DNA of 64,000 bases. Origin: Carnegiea gigantea. Taxonomy: Eukaryota > Streptophyta > Magnoliopsida > Caryophyllales > Cactaceae. Under the pieces are notes generated by a model. It searched no databases, was not told the DNA's origin, and saw nothing but the letters and a program-made list of their open reading frames with translations. Positions 1 to 11,430 of this stretch are shown here, in pieces. How positions within the stretch are numbered: the first letter of the stretch is position 1; every line of letters begins with the position of its first letter. Made by a program: the position numbers and the translations under genes. The stretch spans positions 292,501 through 356,500 of the forward strand of contig JAKOGI010000325.1 in the NCBI GenBank assembly GCA_029747015.1. Direction: 5' to 3'.

Positions 1-297
1 ATTAATAATGCTATTATTCGGAGTTTTTCTTACCTTTATCAAACATTTTTTTAAGTAAGGAACTCCCTCATTTTATAAAAAAATTATACGAAAAGTAAGA
101 AATTTTCTCATTTACAATCCCTTTGATTTACAATGATACAGTAAGAACCTTTCTTATTTACTACAAAAGTATATATCAACAGAAAAATACGAGTCTTTGA
201 CATCTACAACACAAATTTTGAGTCTAAAATAAATAAGATAAGAAATATGGACAAATTTAATTTGTACTGATTTCAGAAGGTATGGCCACAATCTCCG

Positions 298-888
298 CAT
301 ATTTGTTACAAGATGAACAAGTAAATAATTCCTCTAATTCAATCGATCTCCAATTTATACTTGATAGAGGGTCGATTAACTTGAATCTCAATCAAGTTGA
401 TTGATTTGACTTTTGTTAAATAAACTTTAATGAATTTGATCTTAGGAGAGGGCTTGCGAGGCTTGATCTCAATCAGTTTGATCTTCGATGGCAGACGATA
501 CTTGCTTTGATTGTGCTTGTTATCTTTCTCTCGAGAAATTAACCTTTTGAGTCTTCAGAATACATTCAGAGTGAATGAATTTTCGACTTGCTGAGTAGGA
601 GATAGTAATGCTCTATTTATAAGGAAAGAATCCCCCTCCCCTTCCTAGAGTTTGCGATTATTCACATCCATAGGTCGTTGATTGTGCTGTTGACTTGTTA
701 GCTCATTTGACTAGTGATTTAATAGTCAATTTGACCATTAACTTGTAATCATTTGGATCATGACTTGATAGTCGATTTGGCACATTTATTTAAATAAATT
801 AGATTAATTCAATGGGCTAACTTGAAATGATTAATTTATATTAATTTTTTGAAGTGGCACTTTTTATTTTTTTAGTGCCTACAAATTG
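298..888 (-). mobile_element. possible LTR remnant (minus strand), tentative
   Basis: Read on the minus strand, the segment begins with TGTAGGCACTAAAA (ending at 888). A TATA-like box, TATAAATAG, lies about 265 bp downstream, near 612-622. That layout fits a plant LTR. No partner LTR, primer-binding site or target-site duplication was found, and the inner boundary near 298 is a guess. An ordinary AT-rich promoter-like stretch is an equally good explanation. Confidence 0.25.
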
Positions 889-1080
889 TCCTTCGAGAGT
901 TGACCATATGAACGAATTTAGAGTGCTTAATGTGGTTGGGTGTAGAAACTTGAAAAAGATGCTGATGATCAGAGCTTTTTGTGGCCTTTGTTTTTTTCTT
1001 TTTTTTCCAAATAATTTCGTGAGTTGATGGTAGGCAATCCTAGCTTATTTTTTTGTTTTGAAGATAATTCTGCTTCTAGA

Positions 1081-1258
1081 TTTGTAATAAAATTCTGTCA
1101 ACAACTTGTGATAAAATTTATCAATAATTTCAAGGGATAGAAATGTATCAACAATTTGCGATAAATTCTATCAACAATTTAGAGGGACAAAATTCTATCA
1201 ATAACTTTTGATAAATTCTATCGACAATTTTATCAATAATTGCTATAAATTCACTCCT
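1081..1258. repeat. decayed minisatellite, about 25-bp unit
   Basis: Five to seven imperfect copies of a unit like GATAAATTCTATCAACAATTT follow each other, with spacers of a few bases such as GAGGGACA. The units differ by substitutions and short indels, so the repeat is old. No coding potential is seen. Confidence 0.7.
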
Positions 1259-1417
1259 CAATTACTTTCAATTCACTGCCTTAATCATTCAATTCTCGTG
1301 AATTCTTACAAACTAACGCCGCTGGGTAAAATTTGCTTCCCCCTTTGATTCATCATCTTCCTTTTTTTTTCCCGATTCATCATTTGAAATGTCGAATGCT
1401 TTAAGAGCATTGTTAGC

Positions 1418-1975
1418 CTGAGTTATCTAATCGAGATTGAAGAGCATTTTGGAAAAAACGGTCAATCATTCCTGAAAAGATTGGTTTAAAAACTTGATGA
1501 TGCACTTTAGGGTTACCGGACCGCTTACTAAGAACCTCCAAGTACTACTCTGTATCGCTTACTTTTTGAAAAATCTTGCCATTTGCTAGTTGAGTTACAA
1601 CACAAGGCATGTTGGGCAATTAGAACTCTAAGCTTCAATCTTAAGGCGGCCAGTGAGAAGAGGCTTCTGTAGTTGAATGAGTTTGATGAGTTACGTCTGG
1701 AGGCCTATGAAAGCTGAATTTATAAGGAAAGGACCAAGCACTGGAATGACAAGCGTGTTCTGAAGAAAAGATTTACAGTACATGACCTGTCTTATTATTC
1801 AATCCTAAGTTGAGGTTATTTCCAGGAAATCTAAGATCCCGATGGTCAGGCCCATTTAAAGGTATAAAAGTCTTCCCTCATGGAGCAATGGAAGTCTGGT
1901 GCAAGACAACCGGCATATTTAAGGTAAAATGGCAATGTCTTAAACCTTACTATAAGGGGGAATTTATTGACAAGG
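1418..1975 (+). pseudogene. integrase C-terminal fragment (Athila pol remnant)
   Basis: The + strand translates in pieces to integrase C-terminal sequence: ELKSILEKT-like residues near 1437, a tail of the catalytic domain, and the C-terminal DNA-binding part with FPGNLRSRWSGPF at 1819-1857, ending KPYY near 1970. The same segment in better shape lies at 62131-62680. The frame is interrupted several times and the catalytic core is absent. The short open frame at 1810-2157 covers only the last third and runs on into non-coding DNA. Confidence 0.75.
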
Positions 1976-2979
1976 CTACTGTCTATCACTTAGCTAATCC
2001 CTCCCTTTTAGAGTTTTATGCTTACATTGAGGATAATGCATTGTCCAAGAATGGGGGAGTTGTTTTAATTATTTGTGGTTGCATATATGTGTGTTGTGGA
2101 TGTGTGGAAATTTGTGTTTTTTTAGGTAATGCATTTAGGTTTAGTTTGCATTTTTAGTTGATTATTTAGTTTTCTAGGTTTTTTTTTTTCTTCGTTTTAG
2201 TTTTGTTTCTGACACCTTTTAGTCTTTAGTTGCATTTTAAGCTTAGTAAAAGAAAAGCCCAAAAAACCCCAAAATGACGTAATAAAACCCCGAAAAAAGG
2301 AGACTATAAATCCTCCGGTGATAGTCTTTAGACTAAGCGGCTATCTTTTGCCTATTTTGACGCTTTTTGTTAGGCCCATTTCTAAATAAAATGTTTGTTT
2401 CTGTGTTTTTGAACTGTGCTTCATGTTTGGACCATCAAATTAGATATAAGTTGATTACATAATGATTCTTGGCATGAGTATTTTGCATATAAAATTGAAA
2501 GAGCTAGGTGAGATTTGTCCTGTGAGATTTTGAGTCTGCATAGACTAATTCATCATTTTAGTCTCATGTTTCCTTTCATGTGTGACTCTCCCTAGATTTT
2601 AAGTTTCTAGAACTTGTTCTGACTCTTGCTCAAGATTACATTTAGGATGGATATTTAGACAATATAATTGAGGCATTCTTTGACTTTATGAGTTCCATTG
2701 ATCAAATGGCCACCCATATGTGAATGATTTATCCCCTGCTACCCCTTTATGCCTTTACGGTGTTTATTGTTGAGAATCTATACTATTATCTTTAGCCAAA
2801 CACATATGTCTTATCCTTTCAGCCAGAGCTATAAAGTTTTTATAGTTCATTGAGAGTAGTTTATAGATAATAACCTTTTATGAATATTGTGGTTTGGTTG
2901 GATATGATAAGGGATTCATGCTTTATTTTTCCCTTCAAATTCAATTGGGTTATGTTTTATAAGTTGCACGAAAAGTGTT

Positions 2980-3145
2980 GAAAGTGCACGGTTTCCTTTG
3001 CCATTATCCTCCTTTTAAAGAAAAAAAAGAAGAAAGAACACACCAAAGGTGTATAAAAAAAATGTGTATATACAAAAAAAACAAACAAAAAACCAAAAAT
3101 AAGAAGGAGAAAAGAAGGGGGAAAAAAAGAAAAAAATGATGCAAT
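2980..3145 (+). other. purine-rich tract in the conserved 3' region
   Basis: A long run of A and G, with short GTGT interruptions, lies about 650 bp upstream of the LTR. The same tract recurs at 10670-10790 and 16770-16880. It may be a secondary polypurine tract or simply low-complexity 3' UTR. Minus-strand open frames across it are F/L-rich artefacts. Confidence 0.6.
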
Positions 3146-4054
3146 AAGTGGATTTGGCATTGGTTATGTATTTTTTAGACAATTTTTCTTACGGCATCGT
3201 TTAAGGACGTTGTTGATATTTTAAGGAGTATGCTTCAGTTGGGAGATGATAGTTTATGCTCTTAGTCTTTGGCTTTTAGCTATACAGATTTCAAAATGTT
3301 TGTTCCCTCCTTACCTTTACCCATTTGCCCCGTTATAACCCTTAAAAGTCCTAATGATTGCCTTGTGCATTTTGCATTATAGTGGCAGTGTATTGGAGAG
3401 TCTTATCAAGCTTATGGTTAATTTGGTTCTTTGGAATGAGACATGAAAGAATCGAATTTTATTTTAGGCACATAAGTGATGAGTGCCTCATCCTTAAAGT
3501 GAGGTTCTATTGGTTCTTCTAAGCTCTGCATATTGTAATGTGCCGATATGATTGTTCAAGCTGATTTAAGTGATTGCTTTAATATTTTGATGAGATGATT
3601 CCTACTTTTTCGAAAATTTCTTGTCCTATCTGTTTGTAAAAATTTTTCATCACTTTTGGGCTAAACGTCTTGGGTTGATTTGGTTGTTGATGTCGCCACT
3701 AATATCTTGCTCAAGAGGTTATTAATATTTTGAGCCTTAGTTTCATAGTTGTGTGGGGAGAAGTAATGGTTTAAGCATGGGAGAGTTTGATAAGTCCCTA
3801 AAATGCACTTTATTTTGAGATCATTTTGTATCATTTTTAGGGAGAATTATGTATTTTATGCTAATTATGCAGTCCTTCCCGACTATGGTTCTTTTCTCTA
3901 TTTTGCAGGTTTTTAGACCGTTTTACCTCAAAATTGACCATCATTGAGTGTAGTTTGACTCCCACGGACACTCCCAAGTCACTATGCTCATGGAAAGAAG
4001 AAGGAACAAAAGAGTATCGAGATAGAGTTTACTCCGAACTGTCTAAGTGAAGGT

Positions 4055-4065
4055 CACGGTCCGTG
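4055..4065 (+). promoter_or_regulatory. inverted-repeat motif CACGG-T-CCGTG in U3
   Basis: Five-base arms surround a single central T, about 66 bp upstream of the TATA-like box at 4131-4140. Equivalent motifs occur in the other Athila LTRs and in the Tork-like copia LTR of this window. The regulatory role is inferred from position only. Confidence 0.45.
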
Positions 4066-4130
4066 GTGACCTCGTAACTGCAAGCCTGCTCATTTGCCTT
4101 CATCATATGGCTGAGGTTAATCGAGTTCTT

Positions 4131-4140
4131 CTTTAAATAG
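4131..4140 (+). promoter_or_regulatory. TATA-like box of family A LTR
   Basis: CTTTAAATAG stands about 344 bp into the LTR and is kept in copy B (about 11779-11788) and copy C (about 17875-17884). It is the best candidate for the core promoter that separates U3 from R. Confidence 0.5.
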
Positions 4141-4987
4141 GGTTACTTTTACAGTAGAAAAGAGAACTCCTTCTCTCCAGTTTTTTCATTTTTTTTAAGT
4201 TTAGTTTAGATTTTCAGGAGTTTTGAGTGCGAGTGTTCAAGAAGTGCTTGCTGTTTTAGAGCCATCGTAAAGTTGGGAAACCCTTGAAGGATCTCCAATT
4301 GCGCTAAGTTTTCTTCTACCAAACTATGGTTAGTTTCGTTAATTTAATCATGTGTGAGTATTTTTTTCAATCTAGAGATTGTTAGCCAAGTATTAACATT
4401 AGAATCTCTCATCTTTATTTAGTTGTACTTGTTCCTGATTGAGATTGGTTGAATTCTATCTTATCTGTGAAATTGTTGTGGCTGAGTTTTGGCCAAATTC
4501 ATTTGCTAATTCTAAATAGTTAAGTGAAGGACTGAAAGGTGAAACTTGCTATTTGATCAACAAGATAGGACTTGACTTAGCAATGCTTGAAAGAGATTTA
4601 CCTATTAAGAGGACCCCTTTAGCGATCAAAAATCTATAATTGAGACTGAAGAAGGACATTTGAAAGAATGAATAATCAGTATAGGCAAGTTGTTTTATTT
4701 TGAAAGAAGATTGAATTCTAAATGCGACTGCATCCCGTTCAATCTCCTATTATAGATCAAGTACATGATATATTTCATTGATCCACATCTTTACAAGGTG
4801 AAACAAATCCCTGAATATTTTAAATTGATTGAATTTTTCAATTAGGTTATAGTGTTAACCTCTGTACTTAAATTGCTTTCTTAGCACTTTCATAAACAAA
4901 ACTTAGTAGATTACAATTTGTCTCCGTGGGAACGGTATCTTTAGTAAGCTACAACACCCGTGCACTTGCAACCATAGGTCAAGTTTT

Positions 4988-5005
4988 TGGCGCCGTTGCC
5001 AGGGA
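4988..5005 (+). other. primer-binding site, tRNA-Asp
   Basis: TGGCGCCGTTGCCAGGGA is complementary to the 3' end of plant tRNA-Asp(GTC) except for one base. tRNA-Asp priming is typical of the Athila lineage. It lies six bases after the LTR end and fixes the + orientation of the element. Confidence 0.9.
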
Positions 5006-5090
5006 CCAAATTTGTGGATATGGAGTCAGCCCTTAGAAATTGACTAGGCATTTTGTCATTTTTTCTTTTTCCTTGTATTTTTGATTTGCA

Positions 5091-6640
5091 TTGGTAGTTT
5101 TGTTGCTATTTTGCAGATTTCTCCTTTATATGCGAAGTCTCTTTTCGTTTGAATTCGACCTAGAAATCAAAAGGACTTTTCGCACTAGGAGGAAGAAATT
5201 AAGGGTAGAAGAGCAAAGACTGAAGGCTCAAGTTGTTTCTTCATCGATGATTGGAATAGGAGGCGACCAAAGAAGAACACTCCGAGATTTTGGTACCTTG
5301 GGTGTCCAAGGCATTTCCTTGAGCATCGCTCGGCCAATTGTAGAAGCGAACCACTTTGAACTCGAACTAGCCCTTACTTCAATTGTATAGCAATCCTAAT
5401 TTGTAGGCACACCATGAGAAGATCCAAATTTACACCTCTCAGTTTTTTTGGAGGTGTGTGACACCTTAAAACTCAATGGAGTTTCTACCGATGCCATTCG
5501 CTTGTGCTTGTTTCCCTTTTCACTTAGGGATATGGCTAGGGCGTGACTTCACTCGTTGCCTCTAAGATGTATAACGACATGGGCCGAACTTACAAAATTC
5601 TTTCTTGCCAAGTTCTTTCGTCCGAGCAAGATGGCAAGCCTATGGAATCAAATCACTACTTTCTCCTAAAAGAAAGATGAGACGCTCTATGAAGCCTGAG
5701 AGCAATTCCAGGACCTTTTACGTTTATGCCCTCATCATGGTCTTTAAAGATGGATGATTGTGCAAACATTTTATAATGGAGTCATCCAGCTATTGAGGTT
5801 TACTATTGACGCAACAGCAGGAGCCGCTCTTATGAGCAAAACAGAAGATGAAGCATACAATCTAGAAGATATGGCCCATAATAATTTCCAATGGCCATTT
5901 GAAAGAGTCCAACCCAAGCGGCTTTGAGGCAAGCTAGAATTGGATGCTATTTCTATGCTTTCTTCAAAAGTTGATGCTATGTCTCAAAAATTGGAGCGCT
6001 TGAATGTTAATTTTGTTAGTTCAAGTACCCCTTCTCAATCATGTGATATATGTAGATTAGTTTGTCATTTGACTGTGCATTGTCAAGTGGGTTGTCCTTT
6101 TTGCCTAAGATATAAGTGATCAGGTCAACTGTCTAAATAGCTATCACCCTAGACCAACAAATGACCCTTTCTCAGCACATATAATCCAAGTTAGAGAAAT
6201 CATCCTAATTTCTCTTATAATTCTAATGCCCCAGTCGTGCCCCAGATAAATTTTAGATCAACCCTTAGATTTCAAAGGCTATCCTATCCTCAACAAGCAC
6301 CTCAAAAATCCAGCTTAGAGCCTATGATGGAGAATATGCTTTTCACAAAGCAAAAGCAAGATGAGCACATTAAGTAAGTGACCTCTAAGGTTGATGTGCT
6401 TACTACTCACAATAAGGTATTGGAAACTCAAATAGCTCAATAAGATACATCTTCATCTACACCTTTAGGTACATTTCCTAGTAAGAATGAACTTAGCCTC
6501 GGGGAACACTGCAATGCCATGAATATAAGAGGGGGTAAGCAACTTGAGGGACCTAAAGGGGTTCACAAAATGAACATTCACATTATAGGAAGGATGAAGT
6601 CATTGAGAAAGGGGTATCGACTTCTTCTAGTGAGTATATA
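5091..6640 (+). pseudogene. gag: gag pseudogene, Athila family A unit 1
   Basis: It once encoded the capsid/nucleocapsid polyprotein. The first open part (5091-5390) includes the EIKRTFRTRRKKLRVEEQRL stretch and a region matching the intact family B gag at 23368-23904. After the TAG at 5388 the same frame continues with recognisable Retrotrans_gag sequence, broken by TGA at 5544 and 5697 and by further stops. A cysteine-rich segment with CDIC near 6040 is a damaged zinc-knuckle-like region. The three named stops are present at the same places in unit 2. No functional product is possible without read-through. Confidence 0.8.
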
Positions 6641-7510
6641 GGTGATGATACTTGTAATAAGATTCATGATGACCCCAAGAAAATCTCCCCAAAATCCTAT
6701 GTATCACCTTTACCCTTCCACCATCGAATTGCTGAGGCTAAACTTGACCAACAATTTGGAAATTTTTAGAAGTCTCTTAAGAAACTCTACAATAACATTC
6801 CATTGGCTGATGCCTTGTCACAAATGCCCTCCAATGCTAAATTTTTACAGGAGATGTTGTCTAATAAAAGAAAGCTAGAAGAGCATAAAACAGTGGCATT
6901 GACTGAAGAATGTAGTGCCGCAATTCAAAATGAGGTCCCTACTAAGCTTAAGGATCCCAGTAGTTTTTACATCCCTTGCCTGATAGGGAATGAGTCCATA
7001 GATCATGCCTTATATGATTTAGAGTCTAGAGTAAGTTTAATACCCTTCTCTCTGTACAAGAAGTTGGACCTAGGAGAAATGAGAGCCACCACCATCTCTT
7101 TACAGTTGGCAGACCGTTCTGTAAGGTACCCTGTTGGTATTTTCGAGGATATATCCCCATTAAAGTAGGGGACTTATATGTTCTTGTAGATTTTGTAATC
7201 CTTCAAATCGAAAAAGATACACGCACCCCTATTATTCTTGGGAGGCCATTCTTGGCCACCGCTGTGTATGTATCGGATTGATGTAGTGGATAGTTTGGCA
7301 CAAAAGACTATTTCTAATAATGATTCTCATGATCCACTTAACTATTGTTTATTAAATGATAGTACTACTCAAGATGAAAACCCAGAAGTTACAATGTGTG
7401 CTCAATTTTTGGAAGCTTCTCCAGCAGATAGCCCACCTTTTGCTATAATAGAATCACTAGTACATGATGAGACATCCTCAATAGATGAGGAACGTCCCCT
7501 TAGGTAGAAC
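6640..7510 (+). pseudogene. protease region, Athila family A unit 1
   Basis: This is the retropepsin part of pol. Open fragments at 6803-7168 and 7238-7507 carry the conserved surroundings (IPCLIGN, then LIPFSLYKKL and ISLQLADRS). The active-site segment at 7016-7027 reads D-L-E-S; the aspartate is kept but the following small residues, present as DLGA at 25002-25013 in the family B copy, are lost. A TAG near 6767 and a frame break near 7160 split the frame. Catalytic activity is very unlikely. Confidence 0.75.
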
Positions 7511-7529
7511 TAAAACCTCTTCCTTCTTC

Positions 7530-9065
7530 TTTGAGGTATAAGTTTCTTGGCCCAAACTCTACATAGTGTGTGATGATGAATGCGAGTTTAAATACATTCA
7601 AGTTGACATTTTGCTAAGAATACTTTGATTGCATTGCAAGGCCATGGGATATACTCTTCATGACCTTAAAGGAGTTCACCCTTTGTGTATGTATCGTATT
7701 TTGATGGAAGATGACTATAAACCCTCAATTGAACATCAAAGGAGATTGAACCCTAAGATGCACGATGTAGAAAAGAAAGAAATTTTAAAACTAGTTAAGG
7801 CTGGCATTATCTACCCTATCTCTGACAGTGAGTGGCTAAGTCCGGTCTATGTTGTCCCTAACAAGGGGGAATGACGGTTATAAGAAATTAAAATAATGAA
7901 CTTATACCTACTAGGATAGTTACTGGTTGGTATATGTAAATAGGTTACCGGAAATTGAATAAAGCCACCCAAAAAGACCATTTTTCCTTACCTTTCATTG
8001 ACCAAATGCTCGAGAGGCTGGCAAAGAACTCTTATTTTTGCTACTTAGATGGCTATTCAAGATCCTTTCAATTCCCTATTCACCCTAGTGATCAAGAAAA
8101 GACTATCTTTACTTGTCTATATGATACATTTGCTTATAGGAGAACACCACTTGGGTCGTGTAATGTTCCGCCACATTTCAATGATGCATGATGGCTATTT
8201 TTTTCCATTTTATTGAAGATATAATGGAAGTCTTTATGGATGATTTTTCTGTATATGGTACAACTTTTGACCATTGCTTGAATAATTTATCTAAAGTCTT
8301 GCAATGGTGTGAAGATATGAATTTGGTCTTGAATTGGAAAAAGTGCCATCTTATGGTACAGGAGGGGGCTGATTTAGGCCATATTATTTCAAATAGGGGC
8401 ATTGAAGTTGACGAGGCAAAGGTAGAGGTAATTGAAAAATTACCACAACATTCTTCTATAAATAGTGTAGTGAGTTTTCTTGGACATAATGGTTTCTACC
8501 AACAGTTCATAAAAGATTTTCCAAAAATTGCAAAGCCTCTCACCCGTTTGCTTGTTAAATATGTGCGCTTTGAATTAAATGAAGAATGTTTAAGTGCCTT
8601 CCACAGGTTAAAGAAGGCTTTGATTTTCACCCCAATTATGCAGGCCCCAAACTGGGAGTTACTTTTTGAGGTTATGTGCGATACCAGTGACTATGCAGTG
8701 GGAACAGTTTTAGGACAAAGGAACGACAATAAGCTTTATGCCATCTACTATGCAAGCCAAACCGTAGATGATACTCAAATGAATTATGCCACGATTGAGG
8801 AAGAATTCCCAGCTATTGTGTTTGCCTTGGAGAAATTTCATTCGTATTTAATAAATTATAAGGTGATCATTTTTACTGATTATGCCACATTAAAACATCT
8901 CTTGAAGAAGTCTAACTCTAAGCGCCATCTCATTCTCTGGGTGCTTCTTCTCCAAGAATTTGATTTGGAAATTTACGGATAAAGCAAGTGGTGAAAATGT
9001 GGTTGCTGACCACTTATCTCGCTTAGGTCCTGCAGCCACACCAACAGAGGAGCTTCCCATAGACG
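7530..9065 (+). pseudogene. reverse transcriptase and RNase H, Athila family A unit 1
   Basis: Reverse transcriptase sequence runs from about 7629 (LHDLKGVHP, then KPSIEHQRRLNPKM) through YLDGYSRSFQFPIHPSDQ (about 8041) to the catalytic FMDD at 8233-8244. RNase H follows in the same frame (8640-8970), with [15 protein letters not shown] and [15 protein letters not shown]. The frame 8188-8982 (264 codons) is the longest open stretch. A frame break near 8975 separates it from the continuation at about 8985-9060. At least two more breaks lie between 7874 and 8188. Confidence 0.85.
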
Positions 9066-9099
9066 ACTCTTTCCCAGATGACCAACTCTTTGCAATATC

Positions 9100-10080
9100 T
9101 CACTAGGTGCTATAATGGTACGCTGATTTGGCAAATTTAAAAGTGTGTGGAGTTATGCCAACTGCGTTATCTTATCAACAACAGAAGAGATTCATTTCTA
9201 GTGCGAAATATTATGTGTGGGAGGAGCCTCTACTCTACAAACTGTGTGGAGATGGAACCTATAGAAGGCATTTGTCGAAAGATGAGATTCCTAGTGTCCT
9301 CCACCATTGCCATGCCTTAACTTATGGTGGACACTTTGGACCAGACAAGATTATATCAACTGTGCTTCAAGCCAGTTTCTATTGACCCACCCTCTTTAAA
9401 GATGTTAGAAGTTTCATTATGGGTTGCGATAGATGCCAACGGATGGGGAACATTTCCGAGAGGCATGAGATGCCTCAAAGTGGGATCTTTGAGGTAGAAC
9501 TTTTTGACATTTAGGCAATTGAGTTTATGGGACCATTTTCTTCTTTTCACAATAATCTTTATATCCTCGTGGCGGTTGATTACATTTCCAAGTTGGTAGA
9601 AGCTATTACATCTCCTACTAATGATTCTAAGGTGTTAATTAAGTTTCTTAAAAAGAGCATATTTAGAAGATTTGGCACACCAAGAGATCTCTTACATGAT
9701 AGTGAGACTTATTTTTACAACAAGCCACTTGAGTCCCTCTTAAAGAAGTATGGGGTTTTTCGTAAAATTGCTATGCCTTATCATCCGTGCGTAAATCAGT
9801 GGTCAAGTAGAGTCTGGAGGCCTATGAAAGCTCGTGAATTTATAAGGAAAGGACCAAGCACTGAAATGACAAGCATATTCTGAAGAAAAGATTTACAGTG
9901 GGTGACCCCATCTTGTTATTCAATTCTAAGTTGAGGTTATTTCTAGGTAAGCTAAGATCCCGGTGGTCAGGCCCATCTAATGTTATAAAAGTCTTCTCTC
10001 ATGGAGTAGTGGAAGTCTGGAGCGAGACAACTGGTGCATTTAACGTAAAAGGGCAATGTCTTAAACCTTACTATACTTCA
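9100..10080 (+). pseudogene. integrase, Athila family A unit 1, internally deleted
   Basis: The zinc-binding N-terminus is visible as HHCHALTYGGHFG (about 9304) with CDRCQRMGN (about 9425). The catalytic core follows: IEFMGPF near 9520 and LLHDSETYF near 9690. At about 9808 the sequence jumps from core to the C-terminal part (VWRPMKAREF), skipping several hundred bases that remain at 62118-62400 in the family B copy. The C-terminus has LRSRWSGPSNVIKVF near 9950 and ends about 10070. The first catalytic position is E rather than D (see findings). Confidence 0.8.
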
Positions 10081-11430
10081 TGTTTCGACCATCAAATTAG
10101 ATATAAGTTGATTACTTAATGATTCTTGGCATGAGTATTTGGCATATAAATTGAAAGAGCTAGATGAGCTTTGTCCTGTGAGATTTTGAGTTTGTATAGA
10201 CTAATTTATCATTTTAGTCTTATGTTTTCTTTCATGTGTGACTCTTCCTAGATTTCAAGTCTCCAGAACAGACTTTGATTCTTGTTCAAGATTACATTTA
10301 GCATGGATATTTAAACGCTATGATTGAGGCATTCTTTGATTTTATGTGCTACATTTACCAAATAGCGACTTTTATATGAATGATTTATCCCTTGGTACCC
10401 TTTGTGCTTTTACTGTGTTTATTTTTGAGAACCTATACGATTATCTTTGGCCAAACACATATGTCTTATCGTTTCAGCCAGAGCTATAAAGTTTTTATAG
10501 TTGATTAAGAGCAGGTTGTAGATAATAACCTTTTATAAATATTGTGGCTTGGTTGGATATGATGAGGGATTCATGTTTTATATTTCCCTACAAAGTCAAT
10601 TGGGTTCTGTTTTGTAAGTTGCATGAAAATTGTTGAAAGTGTATAGTTTCCTTTGCCATTGTCCTCCTCGTAAAGAAAAAAAAGAAGAAAGAGTACACCA
10701 AGGGTGTGCAAAAAAAATGTGTGTATGTATTGAAAAAAGCAAAAAAGAAAACAAGACAAAGAAGGAAAAAACAGAAAAAATGATGCAATAAGTGGATTTG
10801 GCATTGATTATGTATTTGTTAGGCACTTTTTCTTGGGAATCACATTAGGAAGTTGTTGATATTTTATGGAGTATGCTTCAGTTGGGAGATGATGGTTTAA
10901 GCTCTTAGTCTTTGGCTTTTAGCTTTACAAGTTACAAAATGTTTGTTCCCTCCTTACCTTTATCCATTTGCCTTGTTATAACCCTTGAAAGTCCTCATGA
11001 TTGCCTTGCCTGTTTTGCATTATAGTGGTGGTGCATTAAAGAGTCTTATCAAGCTTACGGTTAATTTGATTCTTTGGAATGAGACTTGAGAGAACCTTAT
11101 TTTATTTTAAACACATGAGTGATGAATACCTCATCCTTAAAGTGAGGCTCCATTGGTTCTTCTAAGCTTTACTTATTGTAATATGCTGATATGATTGTTC
11201 AAGTTGATTTGAGTGATTGCTTTAATTTTTTGATGAGATGGTTCTTACTTTTTCGAAAATTTCTTATCCTATCTATTTGTAAAAGTTTTTCATCACTTTT
11301 GTGCTAAACATCTTAGGTTGATTTGGTTGTTACTGTTGCTACTAATGTCTTGCTGAGGAGGTTATTCATATTTTGAGCCTTAGTTTCATAGTTGCTTGGG
11401 AACAAGCAATGGTTTAAGCATGGGAGAGTT
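10081..11430 (+). other. 3' non-coding region of unit 1
   Basis: About 1.35 kb between integrase and the next LTR, matching 2424-3787 and 16190-17525. It holds a purine-rich tract (about 10670-10790) and ends in a GGGAGAG purine run that probably is the polypurine tract. No env-like ORF is found; the small minus-strand open frames cross the purine tract and are not genes. Confidence 0.7.

Larger units (their letters stand above)
1..1417. other. AT-rich intergenic DNA, no gene seen
   Basis: No open frame here resembles a known protein. The stretch is AT-rich and rich in short variants of TTGATTTGAC/TTGACTT. It ends where recognisable integrase-related sequence begins, near 1418. Two sub-features are listed separately: a possible minus-strand LTR remnant and a decayed tandem repeat. 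Confidence 0.6.
1418..3787 (+). mobile_element. 3' part of an Athila-like (family A) internal region, 5' truncated
   Basis: This holds the end of the integrase coding region followed by about 1.8 kb of non-coding 3' sequence, running directly into the LTR at 3788. From about 2424 to 3787 it matches 10075-11430 and 16190-17525, the 3' regions of the next two copies. Everything upstream of the integrase C-terminal part is missing. It retains 1980-2420, which the copy at 10075 lacks. It is the leftmost visible unit of a head-to-tail array. Confidence 0.8.
3788..4981 (+). repeat. LTR of Athila family A (copy A)
   Basis: The LTR starts TGATAAG directly after a purine-rich GGGAGAG stretch (candidate polypurine tract) and ends TAGGTCA, six bases before the primer-binding site. 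It is 1194 bp and aligns along its length with 11431-12626 and 17526-18705. Inside are the inverted-repeat motif CACGGTCCGTG (4055-4065) and a TATA-like CTTTAAATAG (4131-4140). It serves both the truncated unit to its left and the full unit to its right. Confidence 0.9.

Noticed and set aside
2957..3160. Minus-strand F/L-rich open frame (also at 10571-10826 and 16596-16919)
   Set aside because: It is the complement of a purine tract in the 3' non-coding region. Its hydrophobic look comes from TTT and TTC runs, and the frame is not kept among the three copies.
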